Assembly (NCBI GenBank): GCA_963755155.1
Contig: CAVWIV010000015.1
Location: 1-64,000, forward strand
Length of the DNA: 64,000 nt
Origin: PALSA-612 sp963755155
GTDB taxonomy: Bacteria > Actinomycetota > Thermoleophilia > Gaiellales > Gaiellaceae
Reading direction: 5' to 3'
Shown: positions 35,359 to 43,580 of the stretch, piece by piece
Numbering within the stretch: the stretch's first letter is position 1
How the letters are laid out: each line of letters starts with the position of its first letter
The notes under the pieces: model-generated
The model's input: only the letters and a program-made list of their open reading frames with translations
Told to the model about the DNA's origin: nothing
Databases searched by the model: none
Position numbers and translations under genes: made by a program

Positions 35359-36300
35359 CTACAGGTCGAGCTGAAGCAGGTCGAGGTCGGCTGCTCGCTC
35401 GAGCGCGGCGAGCGCTATCGCGAGGTCCTGGATGGCGAGCCCTGTGGAGTCGAACGCCGTGATCTCGTCGGACGAACGCCGCCCGTCGGCCTGTCCATCG
35501 AGCACGGCTCCGAGGTCGGTCACGTCGTCGCGCGCGAGCGCGCCCGACTGCGACAGCGTGTGCCAGCTCGCCGTTGTGGCTTGCCTGCTCCCAGTCGTCG
35601 CAGAAGACCTGAGCTCGTGCCAGCTCGGCGACGGCGATCTCCGCCTTGCCTGGCCCGTCGGCGCCCATGAGGCTCACGTGCTGGCCCGGCCCGTAGCGTG
35701 CCTTCCACGATGACCGGCTCGTGGCCCGGCGTCATCGTCACGACGAGGTCGGCGGACAGCGCCTCTTCGAGGCGAGTCTGAAACGTCCGCGCCGAGCTCG
35801 GCTGCCGCCTGCTCCGCCCGCTGCGCGTCCACGTCGAAGATCGCGACGGACCGGCCGCGAGCGAGAAACGTGCGCGCCGCCGCCTTGCCGTTGACGCCGG
35901 CGCCGATGACGGCGGCGGATCGTGCGTCCGAGCGGCCGAGCGTCTCGGCGGCGAGCACGGCCGCGGCGCCCGTGCGCAGCGCGGTCACCGCGGCGGCGTC
36001 GAAGCAGGCTACGAGCCTCCCGTCCTCCGCGCTCGACAGGAGCACGAGCCCGGTGACGGTCGGCAGCCCCTTGGCCGGATTGCCCGGGAACGACGTCACC
36101 CACTTGAGCGCGGCGTAGCCGCCGCCGAGCGCCGGCATCGCGCGGAAGTCGCCGGCCGGATAGGCGGGGACGTAGACCTTGGGCGGCATCGTCCACTCGC
36201 CTCGGGCGTGGGCGACGAACGCCTCGCGCACGGCCTCGACGGCCCGCTCCGGCGACACCGCCGCCTCGACGTCCCGCCCGCTGAAGACCGGAACGCTCAG
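35359..36300 (-). CDS. Ornithine cyclodeaminase/mu-crystallin family protein, about three frame breaks
   Basis: NAD(P)-dependent family covering ornithine cyclodeaminase, alanine dehydrogenase and ketimine reductases. N-part: SPERAVEAVREAFVAHARGE, MPALGGGYAALKWVTSFPGN (with the substrate Lys), then the Rossmann fold SAAVIGAGVNGKAAARTFLA. Frames join near 35778, 35720 (into GQHVSLMGADGPGKAEIAV) and 35560, and the protein ends ALERAADLDLLQLDL. GTG 36258 is the first standard start, but family sequence (SVPVFSGRDVEAAV) begins at CTG 36300, which overlaps the pntB stop as CTGA. Either CTG is used or an A was misread. Overlap with pntB suggests it uses NADPH supplied by the transhydrogenase. Confidence 0.8.
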
Positions 36301-37695
36301 AGCGCCTTGACCGCGGAGACGAGCGCCTCGACGGACGCTTTCGCGTCGCCGAACAGCATCGACGTCTTCGGGTCGACGAACAGCGGGTTGTCGACGCCCG
36401 CGAAGCCGGGGCTCATCGAGCGCTTGAGCACGATGACGTTCTTCGCGTGGTCGACGTTGAGGATCGGCATGCCGTAGATCGGGCTGCCGGTGTCGCTGCG
36501 CGCCGCCGGGTTCGTCACGTCGTTCGCGCCGATCACGAGCGCCACATCCGTCTGCTCGAAGGCCGGGTTGATCTCGTCCATCTCGTGCAGCTGGTCGTAC
36601 GGCACGTTCGCCTCCGCGAGCAGGACGTTCATGTGACCCGGCATACGCCCGGCCACCGGGTGGATCGCGTAGCGCACGTCGACGCCCTTCTTGTCGAGCT
36701 CGTCCGCCAGCTCGCGCACCGCGTGTTGCGCCTGGGCGACGGCGAGGCCGTAGCCGGGCACGACTACGACCCGCTGCGAGTACGCGAGCAGGACGCCGGC
36801 GTCCTCCGCCGTCGTCGCCTTGACCGCGCCGCCCGAGGCCGCGAGCGCCTCCTCCGTCACCTGCAGCTGGCCGAAGGCGCCGAAGAGGACGCTCACGACG
36901 GAGCGTCCCATCGCTCGCGCCATCATCAGCGTCAGCAGCGTGCCCGCCGCGCCGACGAGCATCCCGCTGACGATCAGCACGGTCTGGTGGAGCACGAAGC
37001 CGGTCGCCGATGCCGCGATGCCGGTGAAGGCGTTGAGGAGCGAGATGACGACGGGCATGTCCGCGCCGCCGATGGGCAGCACGAACAGGACGCCGAACGC
37101 GAGCGCGCCGAGGATCAGCCCGACGAGCAGCGCCTCGTTCTCGACGCCGGCCACGATCGCGCCGCCGAGGCCGATGAGCACCGCGAGCAGCAGGAGGTTG
37201 CCGTACTTCTGGCCGGGATACGTGATCGGCCGGCCGGTCATGAGCTCCTGGAGCTTCGCGAAGGCGACCATGCTGCCCGCGAACGAGACCGAGCCGATGA
37301 GCGCGGAGAGGACGATGGCCACGGAGATGCTGAGGTCGAGGTCACCCGGCAGCGCTATCGAGTCGTGGAAGTCCGCGAGCGCGATCAGCGCTGCCGCCCC
37401 GCCGCCGACGCCGTTGAACAGCGCCACCATCTGCGGCATCGCGGTCATCTTCACCGCGCGGGCCGCGTACGCGCCGATCGGGCGCCGTGACCGCCATCAC
37501 GAGGATCACCCAGACGAACTGGTCGGAGTCGAGACCGGGCAGGAAGAACGTCGCCACGATGGCGACGGCCATGCCGAAGGCGCCGATCCAGTTGCCGTGG
37601 CGCGCCCGCGCCGGGTCGGAGAGGTAGCGCAGCGCGAGGATGAAGCTGACGATCGTGACGATGTACGCCAGCGAGACCCAGTCGCCGCGCGTCAT
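36297..37695 (-). CDS. pntB: NAD(P) transhydrogenase subunit beta, one frame break
   Basis: Membrane subunit of proton-translocating transhydrogenase. It starts MTRGDWVSLAYIVTIVSFIL. Near 37485 the frame shifts into APIGAYAARAVKMTAMPQMV, then a series of membrane helices. The C-terminal NADP-binding domain has VVVVPGYGLAVAQAQHAVRE, HPVAGRMPGHMNVLLAEANV, VALVIGANDVTNPAARSD and ends KTSMLFGDAKASVEALVSAV. Start overlaps the pntA stop. Couples proton motive force to NADPH formation. Confidence 0.93.
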
Positions 37696-39090
37696 TCCTC
37701 AGGCTCCTTCTTCGGAGGCTCGCGGCGCTTGAACATCTGCAGCATGCGGTCGGTGACCACGAATCCGCCGACGACGTTGCCGGTGCCGAGCGCGACCGCG
37801 GCCAGCGCGACGATCCGCACCCAGCCCGTCTGGTCGGGCAGCGAGGCGACGATGATCGCGCCGACGACGACGATGCCGTGGATCGCGTTCGAGCCGGACA
37901 TGAGCGGCGTGTGCAGGAGCGTCGGCACCTTCGCGATCACCTCGAAGCCGAGGAACGCCGCGAGGATCAGCACCGTGAGCTCGATGAGGAACGACGTCGT
38001 CACGCGGCTGACCTCCTGCCGGGTGACGCAGGCGCCGGCGGTGATCTCGTCGTCCCAGTCGAGCTTCAGCTCGCCCTCGGGAGCCAGGTGCTGCAGCAGC
38101 GCCATGACGTTGCGCGAGTAGAGCTGGCTCGCGTGCGTGGGCATCGTGCTCGGGAGGTTCAGGAGGCCGACGACGGTGACGCCGCTCTCCACTACTTCCT
38201 CGCCCGGCTTCGTCAGCTCGCAGTTGCCGCCCGTCTCGGCGGCGAGGTCGACGATGACCGACCCCGACCGCATCGCGCGAACGGCGGCCTCCGGGATGAG
38301 CTTCGGCGCGGGTCTGCCGGGTACGGCAGCTGTCGTGATGACGACGTCGAACTCGGGTAGGCGCTCCTCGAGCGCCGCCTGCTGCTGCGCCTGCTGCTCG
38401 GGCGTCAGCTCGGCTGCGTAGCCGCCTTCGGTCTCCTCGCCGCGGATGCCGAGGTCGAGGAACGTCGCGCCGAGCGACTCCACCTGCTCCTTCACGACGG
38501 GGCGCACGTCGAACCCGGAGACGACGGCGCCGAGGCGGCGGGCGGTCGCGAGCGCCTGCAGGCCGGCAACGCCTGCGCCGAGGACGAGCACCTTCGCGGG
38601 CGGGACTGTCCCGGCAGCGGTCGTGAGCATGGGGAAGAACTTCGGTAGCCGCTCGGCGGCCAGCAGCACGGCCTTGTAGCCGCCCACGGTCGCCTGGGAC
38701 GAAAGGGCGTCCATCGGCTGGGCGCGCGTGATGCGCGGGATGGACTCCATTGCGAACGCGACGACGCCCTGCGCACGGAGCCGATCGATGCCCTCGGCGT
38801 CGGTGAGCGGCTGGAGGAACGCGACGAGGACGTCCCCGCTCCTGAGCTTGCCGACCTGCTCTGCCGACGGCTTCTGCACCATGACGATCGCCTCTGCCTG
38901 GCCGAGGACCGCGTCGGCCACCGCTGCCCCGGCCGCCTCGTACTCCCCGTCGCCGAAGCCCGCCGGCGTTCCCGCTCCGCGCTCGACGGCGACCTGGAAG
39001 CCGGCGTCCGACGAGGCGTGAAGCGATGTCCGGCACGAGGGCCACACGGCGCTCGCCCGGCGCCGTCTCTTTCGGGACCCCCACCAGCAT
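37692..39090 (-). CDS. pntA: NAD(P) transhydrogenase subunit alpha (fused type), one frame break
   Basis: ATG 39090 starts MLVGVPKETAPGERRVALVP; a shift near 39015 leads into AGFQVAVERGAGTPAGFGDG. NAD-binding domain: KVLVLGAGVAGLQALATARR, GFDVRPVVKEQVESLGATFL, TTAAVPGRPAPKLI. The C-terminal part has about four membrane helices (FLIELTVLILAAFLGFEV onward), so the alpha-1 and alpha-2 parts are one polypeptide as in enterobacteria, unlike the split PntAA/PntAB of many actinobacteria and alphaproteobacteria. Ends in a charged tail. Confidence 0.93.
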
Positions 39091-39167
39091 GCGGCGCAAC
39101 TCTACGCGAGCGGCGCGCAGGCTCAGGGAGAGAAGGGAATGGGGGAGACGCCTGGAATTCCCGGGCC

Positions 39168-39752
39168 ATGGCGCTCATGGACCTCGCGCGGGCCATCGAG
39201 GCTCGCGACCCGTACTCGTCGGGCCACGCGGCGCGCGTGACCGCGATCGCCGAGGTCGTCGCCGCACGGCTCGGCTGGGACGAGGATCAGATCGACGTCC
39301 TGCGCATCGGAGCCGCGCTGCACGACATCGGCAAGCTCGCCGTCCCCGACACGGTGCTGCGGAAGCCGGGGCCGCTGAACGACGACGAGTTCGTTCACGT
39401 GCAGGCTCACCCCGCGGAAGGGGCGCGCATGATCGAGCTGATCGGAACGCTACGCGCGGCCGCGCCGTGCGTCCTCCATCACCACGAGCGCTGGGACGGC
39501 AGCGGGTATCCGACGGGCACCGCCGGCTCGGACATCCCGCCCGAGGCGCGCGTCCTTGCCGTCGCCGATTCCTTCGACGCGATGACGTCGAACCGGCCGT
39601 ACCGGCCCGCGCTGTCCGAGCACCTGGCCGTCGCCGAGCTGGAGCGGTGCGCTGGGACGCAGTTCGACCCCGAGGTGGTTGCGGTGTTCGCCGAGGCCTG
39701 GCGGCAGGGCGCTCTCGATATGCCCGCAGACATTCGCATCGCATCGCTGTAG
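39168..39752 (+). CDS. Stand-alone HD-GYP domain protein
   Basis: 194 residues. ATG 39168 (MALMDLARAIEARDPYSSGH) is chosen because longer starts enter the divergent pntA region. HD motif: IGAALHDIGKLAVPDTVL; GYP motif: HHHERWDGSGYPTGTAG; further metal ligands in SFDAMTSNRPYRPA. Usually a cyclic-di-GMP phosphodiesterase or related metal-dependent phosphohydrolase. No sensory domain is attached, so specificity must come from partners. Could also be a catalytic HD protein with another substrate. Confidence 0.88.
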   Translation: MALMDLARAIEARDPYSSGHAARVTAIAEVVAARLGWDEDQIDVLRIGAALHDIGKLAVPDTVLRKPGPLNDDEFVHVQAHPAEGARMIELIGTLRAAAPCVLHHHERWDGSGYPTGTAGSDIPPEARVLAVADSFDAMTSNRPYRPALSEHLAVAELERCAGTQFDPEVVAVFAEAWRQGALDMPADIRIASL

Positions 39753-39796
39753 GACGGATTGCGGGGCGGCAGTACGCTGGCGCGTAGAAGAACCGC

Positions 39797-40324
39797 ATGC
39801 GGCGGCGTCCCGACTCCGAGCTCATTGTCCTGGCGCGTGAAGGATCGTCCGACGCGGCGGGCGCGCTCTTCGATCGCTACTGGGAGCACGCCTGGCGGGC
39901 CGCGTACGCCGTCACTGCCGACCGCGCGCTCGCAGACGATGCGGCGCAGGACGCCGTTCAGCGCGCGTTCGGCGCGCTCGACAGCTTCGACGAGACGCGT
40001 CCCTTCGCACCCTGGCTGAAACGCATCGCCGCCAATCGGGCGATCGACCTGCTCCGCCGCGGCCAGCGGCTGACGGCGCTCGATCACGACACCGCGTGGG
40101 AGACGGTTGCGCGCGAGTCGCACGATGACGCTAGCGCGGTCGTTCAGGCCGTCGCCGCGCTCGATCCGCAGAAGCGCGCCGTCGTCGTGTTGCGCTACTG
40201 GCTCGACTTCTCTGTAGAGGACATCGCCGGCGTGCTCGGCGTCCCCGTGGGCACGGTGGCGTCACGGCTGAGCCGCGCGCTTTCACAGCTCCGCCATGTG
40301 CTCGAGGAAGAGCATGTCGCCTGA
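39797..40324 (+). CDS. ECF-type RNA polymerase sigma factor
   Basis: 175 residues. Region 2: ARRGSS-like start LAREGSSDAAGALFDRYW, ADDAAQDAVQRAFGALDSFD, PFAPWLKRIAANRAIDLLRR. Region 4: LDPQKRAVVVLRYWLDFSVE then AGVLGVPVGTVASRLSRALS. No extra domains. The last 11 bases overlap the following gene, which encodes a single-pass membrane protein and is probably its regulator. Confidence 0.92.
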   Translation: MRRRPDSELIVLAREGSSDAAGALFDRYWEHAWRAAYAVTADRALADDAAQDAVQRAFGALDSFDETRPFAPWLKRIAANRAIDLLRRGQRLTALDHDTAWETVARESHDDASAVVQAVAALDPQKRAVVVLRYWLDFSVEDIAGVLGVPVGTVASRLSRALSQLRHVLEEEHVA

Positions 40325-41591
40325 TCTCGAGCGGCGGTTGCGCGAGGCCGGGGAGGCACTGGCCGGTCCGGACGCGCCTGCGACGGCGCGCGCTCGCGAG
40401 GCGGCCCTCGCCACCGCGTCGGCGCGCGAGCATCCCGGCGCCCGGCGCGTCCTGGCGATCGGCGGCATGGCCCTCGCGGCCGTCGCGATCGGCATGGCCA
40501 TCGGATCGTTCGCGTTCGCCGGGAGCGGCACGGCCGGCGAGCCACGAGGGGTCGGGTTCCTACCCGCCGAGGGATGGACCGTGCTCCAGTCGGGCACCCC
40601 CGCGACTCCGGATCGCCCAGGCGTCGCGCTGGCCGCGAATGTCCCTCTGCACCCGCAGGACACCGTCGACGGCTTCCCGTACTCGACACTGCGTTCGCTG
40701 CCCCCGCACGGCGTCGTGCTGGTCGCGAGCTTCATGCGCGTCGGCGACGGGCACTCAGCCTCTCAGCCGCTGCCGCTGTCGCTCCGTGAAGCCACGCCGT
40801 ACATCCGCTCCGGCGGGGAGGTGCGGCCGAAACGACCACTGGGCCAGTACGAGCTGCGCGCGATGGTGGAGGGGTACGCAGTCGAGGTCCACGCGTACTT
40901 CGGCACGCGGGAGCCCTCGGCGGACCGGCTCGCGGCGGCGCAGCGGCAGCTCGATCGCCTGGTCGTCTCTCCACAGTCGGACGGACCAGCTCCTCGGGCT
41001 CCGACCGGCGCCGACGGGGTCTCGATCGCCTTCCAGCGCTTCTGGTACTCACCGGGCAACTACTACGCGTTGCGCTTCTACGGGGCGATCTCCAGCGGTC
41101 AGGCGGATGAGTACGTGGCGGTCATGCACAAGCCATGCCGGGCCACGGTCTCGACGGCCGTCGCGGGCGCTACCACGACCGCGGGCGGGGGCTGGGAGGT
41201 TCAGCCCAGCTTTCCACCCGGGGCCGGAGAGTTCCGGGCCCGCTGGAACGACGAGGTCTCGGAGCCTGTCACCTACAAGCCGCCGCTGGTACCAAACGTC
41301 GTGAAGCGGCCGAAGCGGAACGTACCGAGTGGAGGTCTATTCCTTTGTCGGCCCGGGTGCCTCGCCCGTGATCATGAACGGGCGCTTCGTCGAGCTGCAG
41401 CGACTAAGCACTGCGGGACAATGGACGCGCATTCGCCGGGGAAGCTCGTCGGCTTTGGAGCCAACCTCTACAACAGGACGTACCTCGCGCACTTCACCGT
41501 TCCGAAGGGCCTGACACTGAGGGCGTTTGTGCCCGCGAAGACCGCAGCGCCGTGCTGGAGCTCCACCGTCTCGAAGACCTTCAAGTCGTAG
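40314..41591 (+). CDS. Membrane-anchored extracytoplasmic partner of the ECF sigma factor, two compensating frame breaks
   Basis: About 425 residues. ATG 40314 (MSPDLERRLREAGEALAGPD) overlaps the sigma gene. A cytoplasmic stretch of about 45 residues precedes one membrane helix (AIGGMALAAVAIGMAIGSFA); the rest is extracytoplasmic and beta-rich. Between about 41330 and 41440 the coding frame changes to VEVYSFVGPGASPVIMNGRF and then returns, ending GANLYNRTYLAHFTVPKGLT and KTFKS. Two indels therefore cancel out. No zinc-anti-sigma motif (HxxxCxxC) is visible, but topology and overlap suggest an anti-sigma-like role (inference). Confidence 0.75.
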   Translation: MSPDLERRLREAGEALAGPDAPATARAREAALATASAREHPGARRVLAIGGMALAAVAIGMAIGSFAFAGSGTAGEPRGVGFLPAEGWTVLQSGTPATPDRPGVALAANVPLHPQDTVDGFPYSTLRSLPPHGVVLVASFMRVGDGHSASQPLPLSLREATPYIRSGGEVRPKRPLGQYELRAMVEGYAVEVHAYFGTREPSADRLAAAQRQLDRLVVSPQSDGPAPRAPTGADGVSIAFQRFWYSPGNYYALRFYGAISSGQADEYVAVMHKPCRATVSTAVAGATTTAGGGWEVQPSFPPGAGEFRARWNDEVSEPVTYKPPLVPNVVKRPKRNVPSGGLFLCRPGCLARDHERALRRAAATKHCGTMDAHSPGKLVGFGANLYNRTYLAHFTVPKGLTLRAFVPAKTAAPCWSSTVSKTFKS

Positions 41592-41601
41592 TAGGCCGGC
41601 G

Positions 41602-41820
41602 CTACTTCTCCTTCGCCTCGCAGGTCTTCGACCCGCGAATCCAGCCGCCGCCGTTTCCGACCTCACCCACGGCCATCGCGCGCCCCGACTTGGCCAGGCG
41701 GACGACGACCTTCGTCCGGGATCCTTGCTGCGTCGTCGAGATGAGCAACGGACCGGTTTCGAGACAGCCGAACTTCCGCCCGAACGCCCAGCCGTCCTTC
41801 ACGCGCGTGATCGGGCCCAA
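41602..41820 (-). CDS. Small ORF of unknown function, possibly the 3' part of the secreted gene upstream
   Basis: 72 codons from TTG 41820, with protein-like sequence: ITRVKDGWAFGRKFGCLETG, LLISTTQQGSRTKVVVRLAK, NGGGWIRGSKTCEAKEK, including two cysteines. It is in the same frame as the secreted protein at 41842-42171 and separated from it only by one TGA and a few codons. It may be a separate gene, or the C-terminal half of that protein cut by a nonsense change or paired indels. No family recognised. Confidence 0.45.
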   Translation of the reverse strand: MGPITRVKDGWAFGRKFGCLETGPLLISTTQQGSRTKVVVRLAKSGRAMAVGEVGNGGGWIRGSKTCEAKEK

Positions 41821-41841
41821 GCCCGGCGAGAGACGGCGCTT

Positions 41842-42171
41842 TCAGGCGTCCGCTTGATCACCGTGCAGCGCGACGACGGCCGCGAGGCCGTCGCCGGTTG
41901 CCCAGCCGTAGACGTTGAGCCCCTGCTGGGCCGCAAAGCCGCCCAGGCTCCAGACGACGATGATCGACTTCTTCTTCGGTGCGCCCACGGTACCGAGAGC
42001 GCCGAGGTTCCAGCCCCAGTCGCGGTCGCCGATCAACTGGACGTTGAACGAACCCCACACCTGCTTGCACGTATACGTGGTGCTCGCGGTCGACTTCGCG
42101 TTGCCCGCCGAGACCGGCAGCACGACGGCCATGGCTGCGGCCGCGAGCAAGGCCCTCAAAGCGTTGCCCAT
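41842..42171 (-). CDS. Small secreted protein of unknown function
   Basis: 109 residues. Signal peptide MGNALRALLAAAAMAVVLPV, cleaved probably after SAGNA. The mature part has YTCKQVWGSFNVQLIGDRDW and KKKSIIVVWSLGGFAAQQGL, beta-rich with one cysteine. It starts inside the last 16 bases of the dehydrogenase gene upstream, so it is likely cotranscribed. Not recognised. The stop TGA at about 41842 is followed in frame by more protein-like sequence. Confidence 0.6.
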   Translation of the reverse strand: MGNALRALLAAAAMAVVLPVSAGNAKSTASTTYTCKQVWGSFNVQLIGDRDWGWNLGALGTVGAPKKKSIIVVWSLGGFAAQQGLNVYGWATGDGLAAVVALHGDQADA

Positions 42172-43228
42172 ACCTCCAGCTTAGCCCGCACTCGCCGGAT
42201 GACGTCGTCGGTGAATTCGGTCGTCGACGCATGGCCGGCGAGGTCGGCAGTACGCACGCCGTCGCCCACGGCTTCGAGGCTCGATTCGCGAATTGCGCGG
42301 GCCGCGTCGGCTGCCTCCTCACCCGCAAATGTGAGCAAGGCGGCGGCTGCGAGGATCATCGCCAGCGGGTTGGCGACGTTCTTCCCGTACAGGCTCGGCG
42401 CGGTGCCGTGGGCGGCCTCGGCCAGCACGACATCGGGCACGTAGTCGTCGCCGAAGGCGACGACGAGCGACTCGGAGCCGGCGATCGAGCCGAACAGCGG
42501 CAGCACGAGGTCGGAGAGGATGTCGCCGTCGCGGTTCAGCGCCGGGATCACCATCGGGTCGCCGCTCGCGGACAGGAGCAAGGCGAACGTGGCATCGATC
42601 AGCTGGGGGTTGTACGGGACGTCGGGATGCCTCTCGGCCGCCTCGTCCATCTCCTCCTTCAGCATTCCCTCGTAGATCGGGCTGACCGTGTATTTCGGGC
42701 CGCCGAATACCTTGGCGCCGGTGCGTTCCGCCAGCCGGAACGAGAACTCGGAGACCGCATGGCAGACCCGTCGCTCGATGCGCTCTGTGCGGAGCGCGAC
42801 CTCGTCGTCACCCTCGCCCTCGCGCCACTCCTTCGCGCCGTACGCGTCGCCGACCGCCATGCGCACAACCGATATCGGCGCATGCGCGCCGCCGACGGGA
42901 GCGACGCCGGGGATGCGCCTGCCGGTGCGGACGATCACCTCGCCGCCGATCTCCTCCCGGAGGATCCTGTTCGGCGAGCCGACGTCACCGGCGCCTTCGG
43001 GCGTGCGTCGTCGCGGCCTTCAGTCCCAGGCCCGACTCGCGAACGGCTGCAGCAGCCTCGTGGACGACGGCGTTCTGCGTGGCTCGGCGATTGGCGAGCG
43101 AGAGGTCGTAGCGGGGGAGGTCGAACTCGATCCGGATGACGTCCGGGGCGATGCACACGCAGCGCTTCGTCGAGCAGTTCCTGCCCGGTCTCGTCCCCTT
43201 CCAGCACGACGATCGTCTTCCGCTCCAC
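42156..43228 (-). CDS. Isocitrate/isopropylmalate dehydrogenase family protein, two frame breaks
   Basis: Starts MERKTIVVLEGDETGQELLD (the G-D-x-T-G box). Shifts near 43155 (extra C, into IAPDVIRIEFDLPRYDLSLA) and near 43005 (extra C, into TPEGAGDVGSPNRILREEIG) restore the family sequence. Then EVIVRTGRRIPGVAPVGGAH, the catalytic region IYEGMLKEEMDEAAE, DGDILSDLVLPLFGSIAGS and the cofactor loop EAAHGTAPSLYGKNVANPLA. An NAD(P)-dependent beta-decarboxylating dehydrogenase. The segment between the first and second shift is unlike standard LeuB, so isocitrate or a related 2-hydroxy acid is possible. Confidence 0.82.
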
Positions 43229-43337
43229 GCGGCGGATTCTACGTGTTCGAACTGGCCGGGAATTACCAGCCGCCGCATTTCGCCGCCCTTTTCCTCTAGG
43301 CTTCGCGCTCCCAGATCACAAAACGAAGGAGATTTCG

Positions 43338-43532
43338 ATGGCCAAGAAGACGATCCTTGTGTGCGACAACTGCCAAGCGGAGGTCGAGGAGCAAAAGGGC
43401 GCCACGATGCGAATCACGTACACCGACGCGAGGCGCGGCTCGAGGCAGGCCGATCTCTGCGACAACTGTGCCGGCAAGCAGCCCGGCCGCACGGTCGCGC
43501 GCCGCGGCCGCCGGCCCAAGGCAGCCGCGTAA
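43338..43532 (+). CDS. Small zinc-ribbon protein with AT-hook-like tail
   Basis: 64 residues; ATG 43338 follows GAAGGAG. Two CxxC knuckles, LVCDNCQAEVEEQ and DLCDNCAGKQPG, should bind one zinc. Between them lies a beta-hairpin-like TMRITYTDARRGSRQ. The tail RTVARRGRRPKAAA is strongly basic with an AT-hook-like R-G-R-R-P. Size, charge and tail suggest a nucleic-acid-binding protein. Not recognised as a named family; it has some likeness to Lsr2-type N-termini, which I would not press. Confidence 0.7.
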   Translation: MAKKTILVCDNCQAEVEEQKGATMRITYTDARRGSRQADLCDNCAGKQPGRTVARRGRRPKAAA

Positions 43533-43580
43533 CAGGCGCGGCTGCATAAGACGGCACGTCTCCTCTCTAGACTGGGTGGC

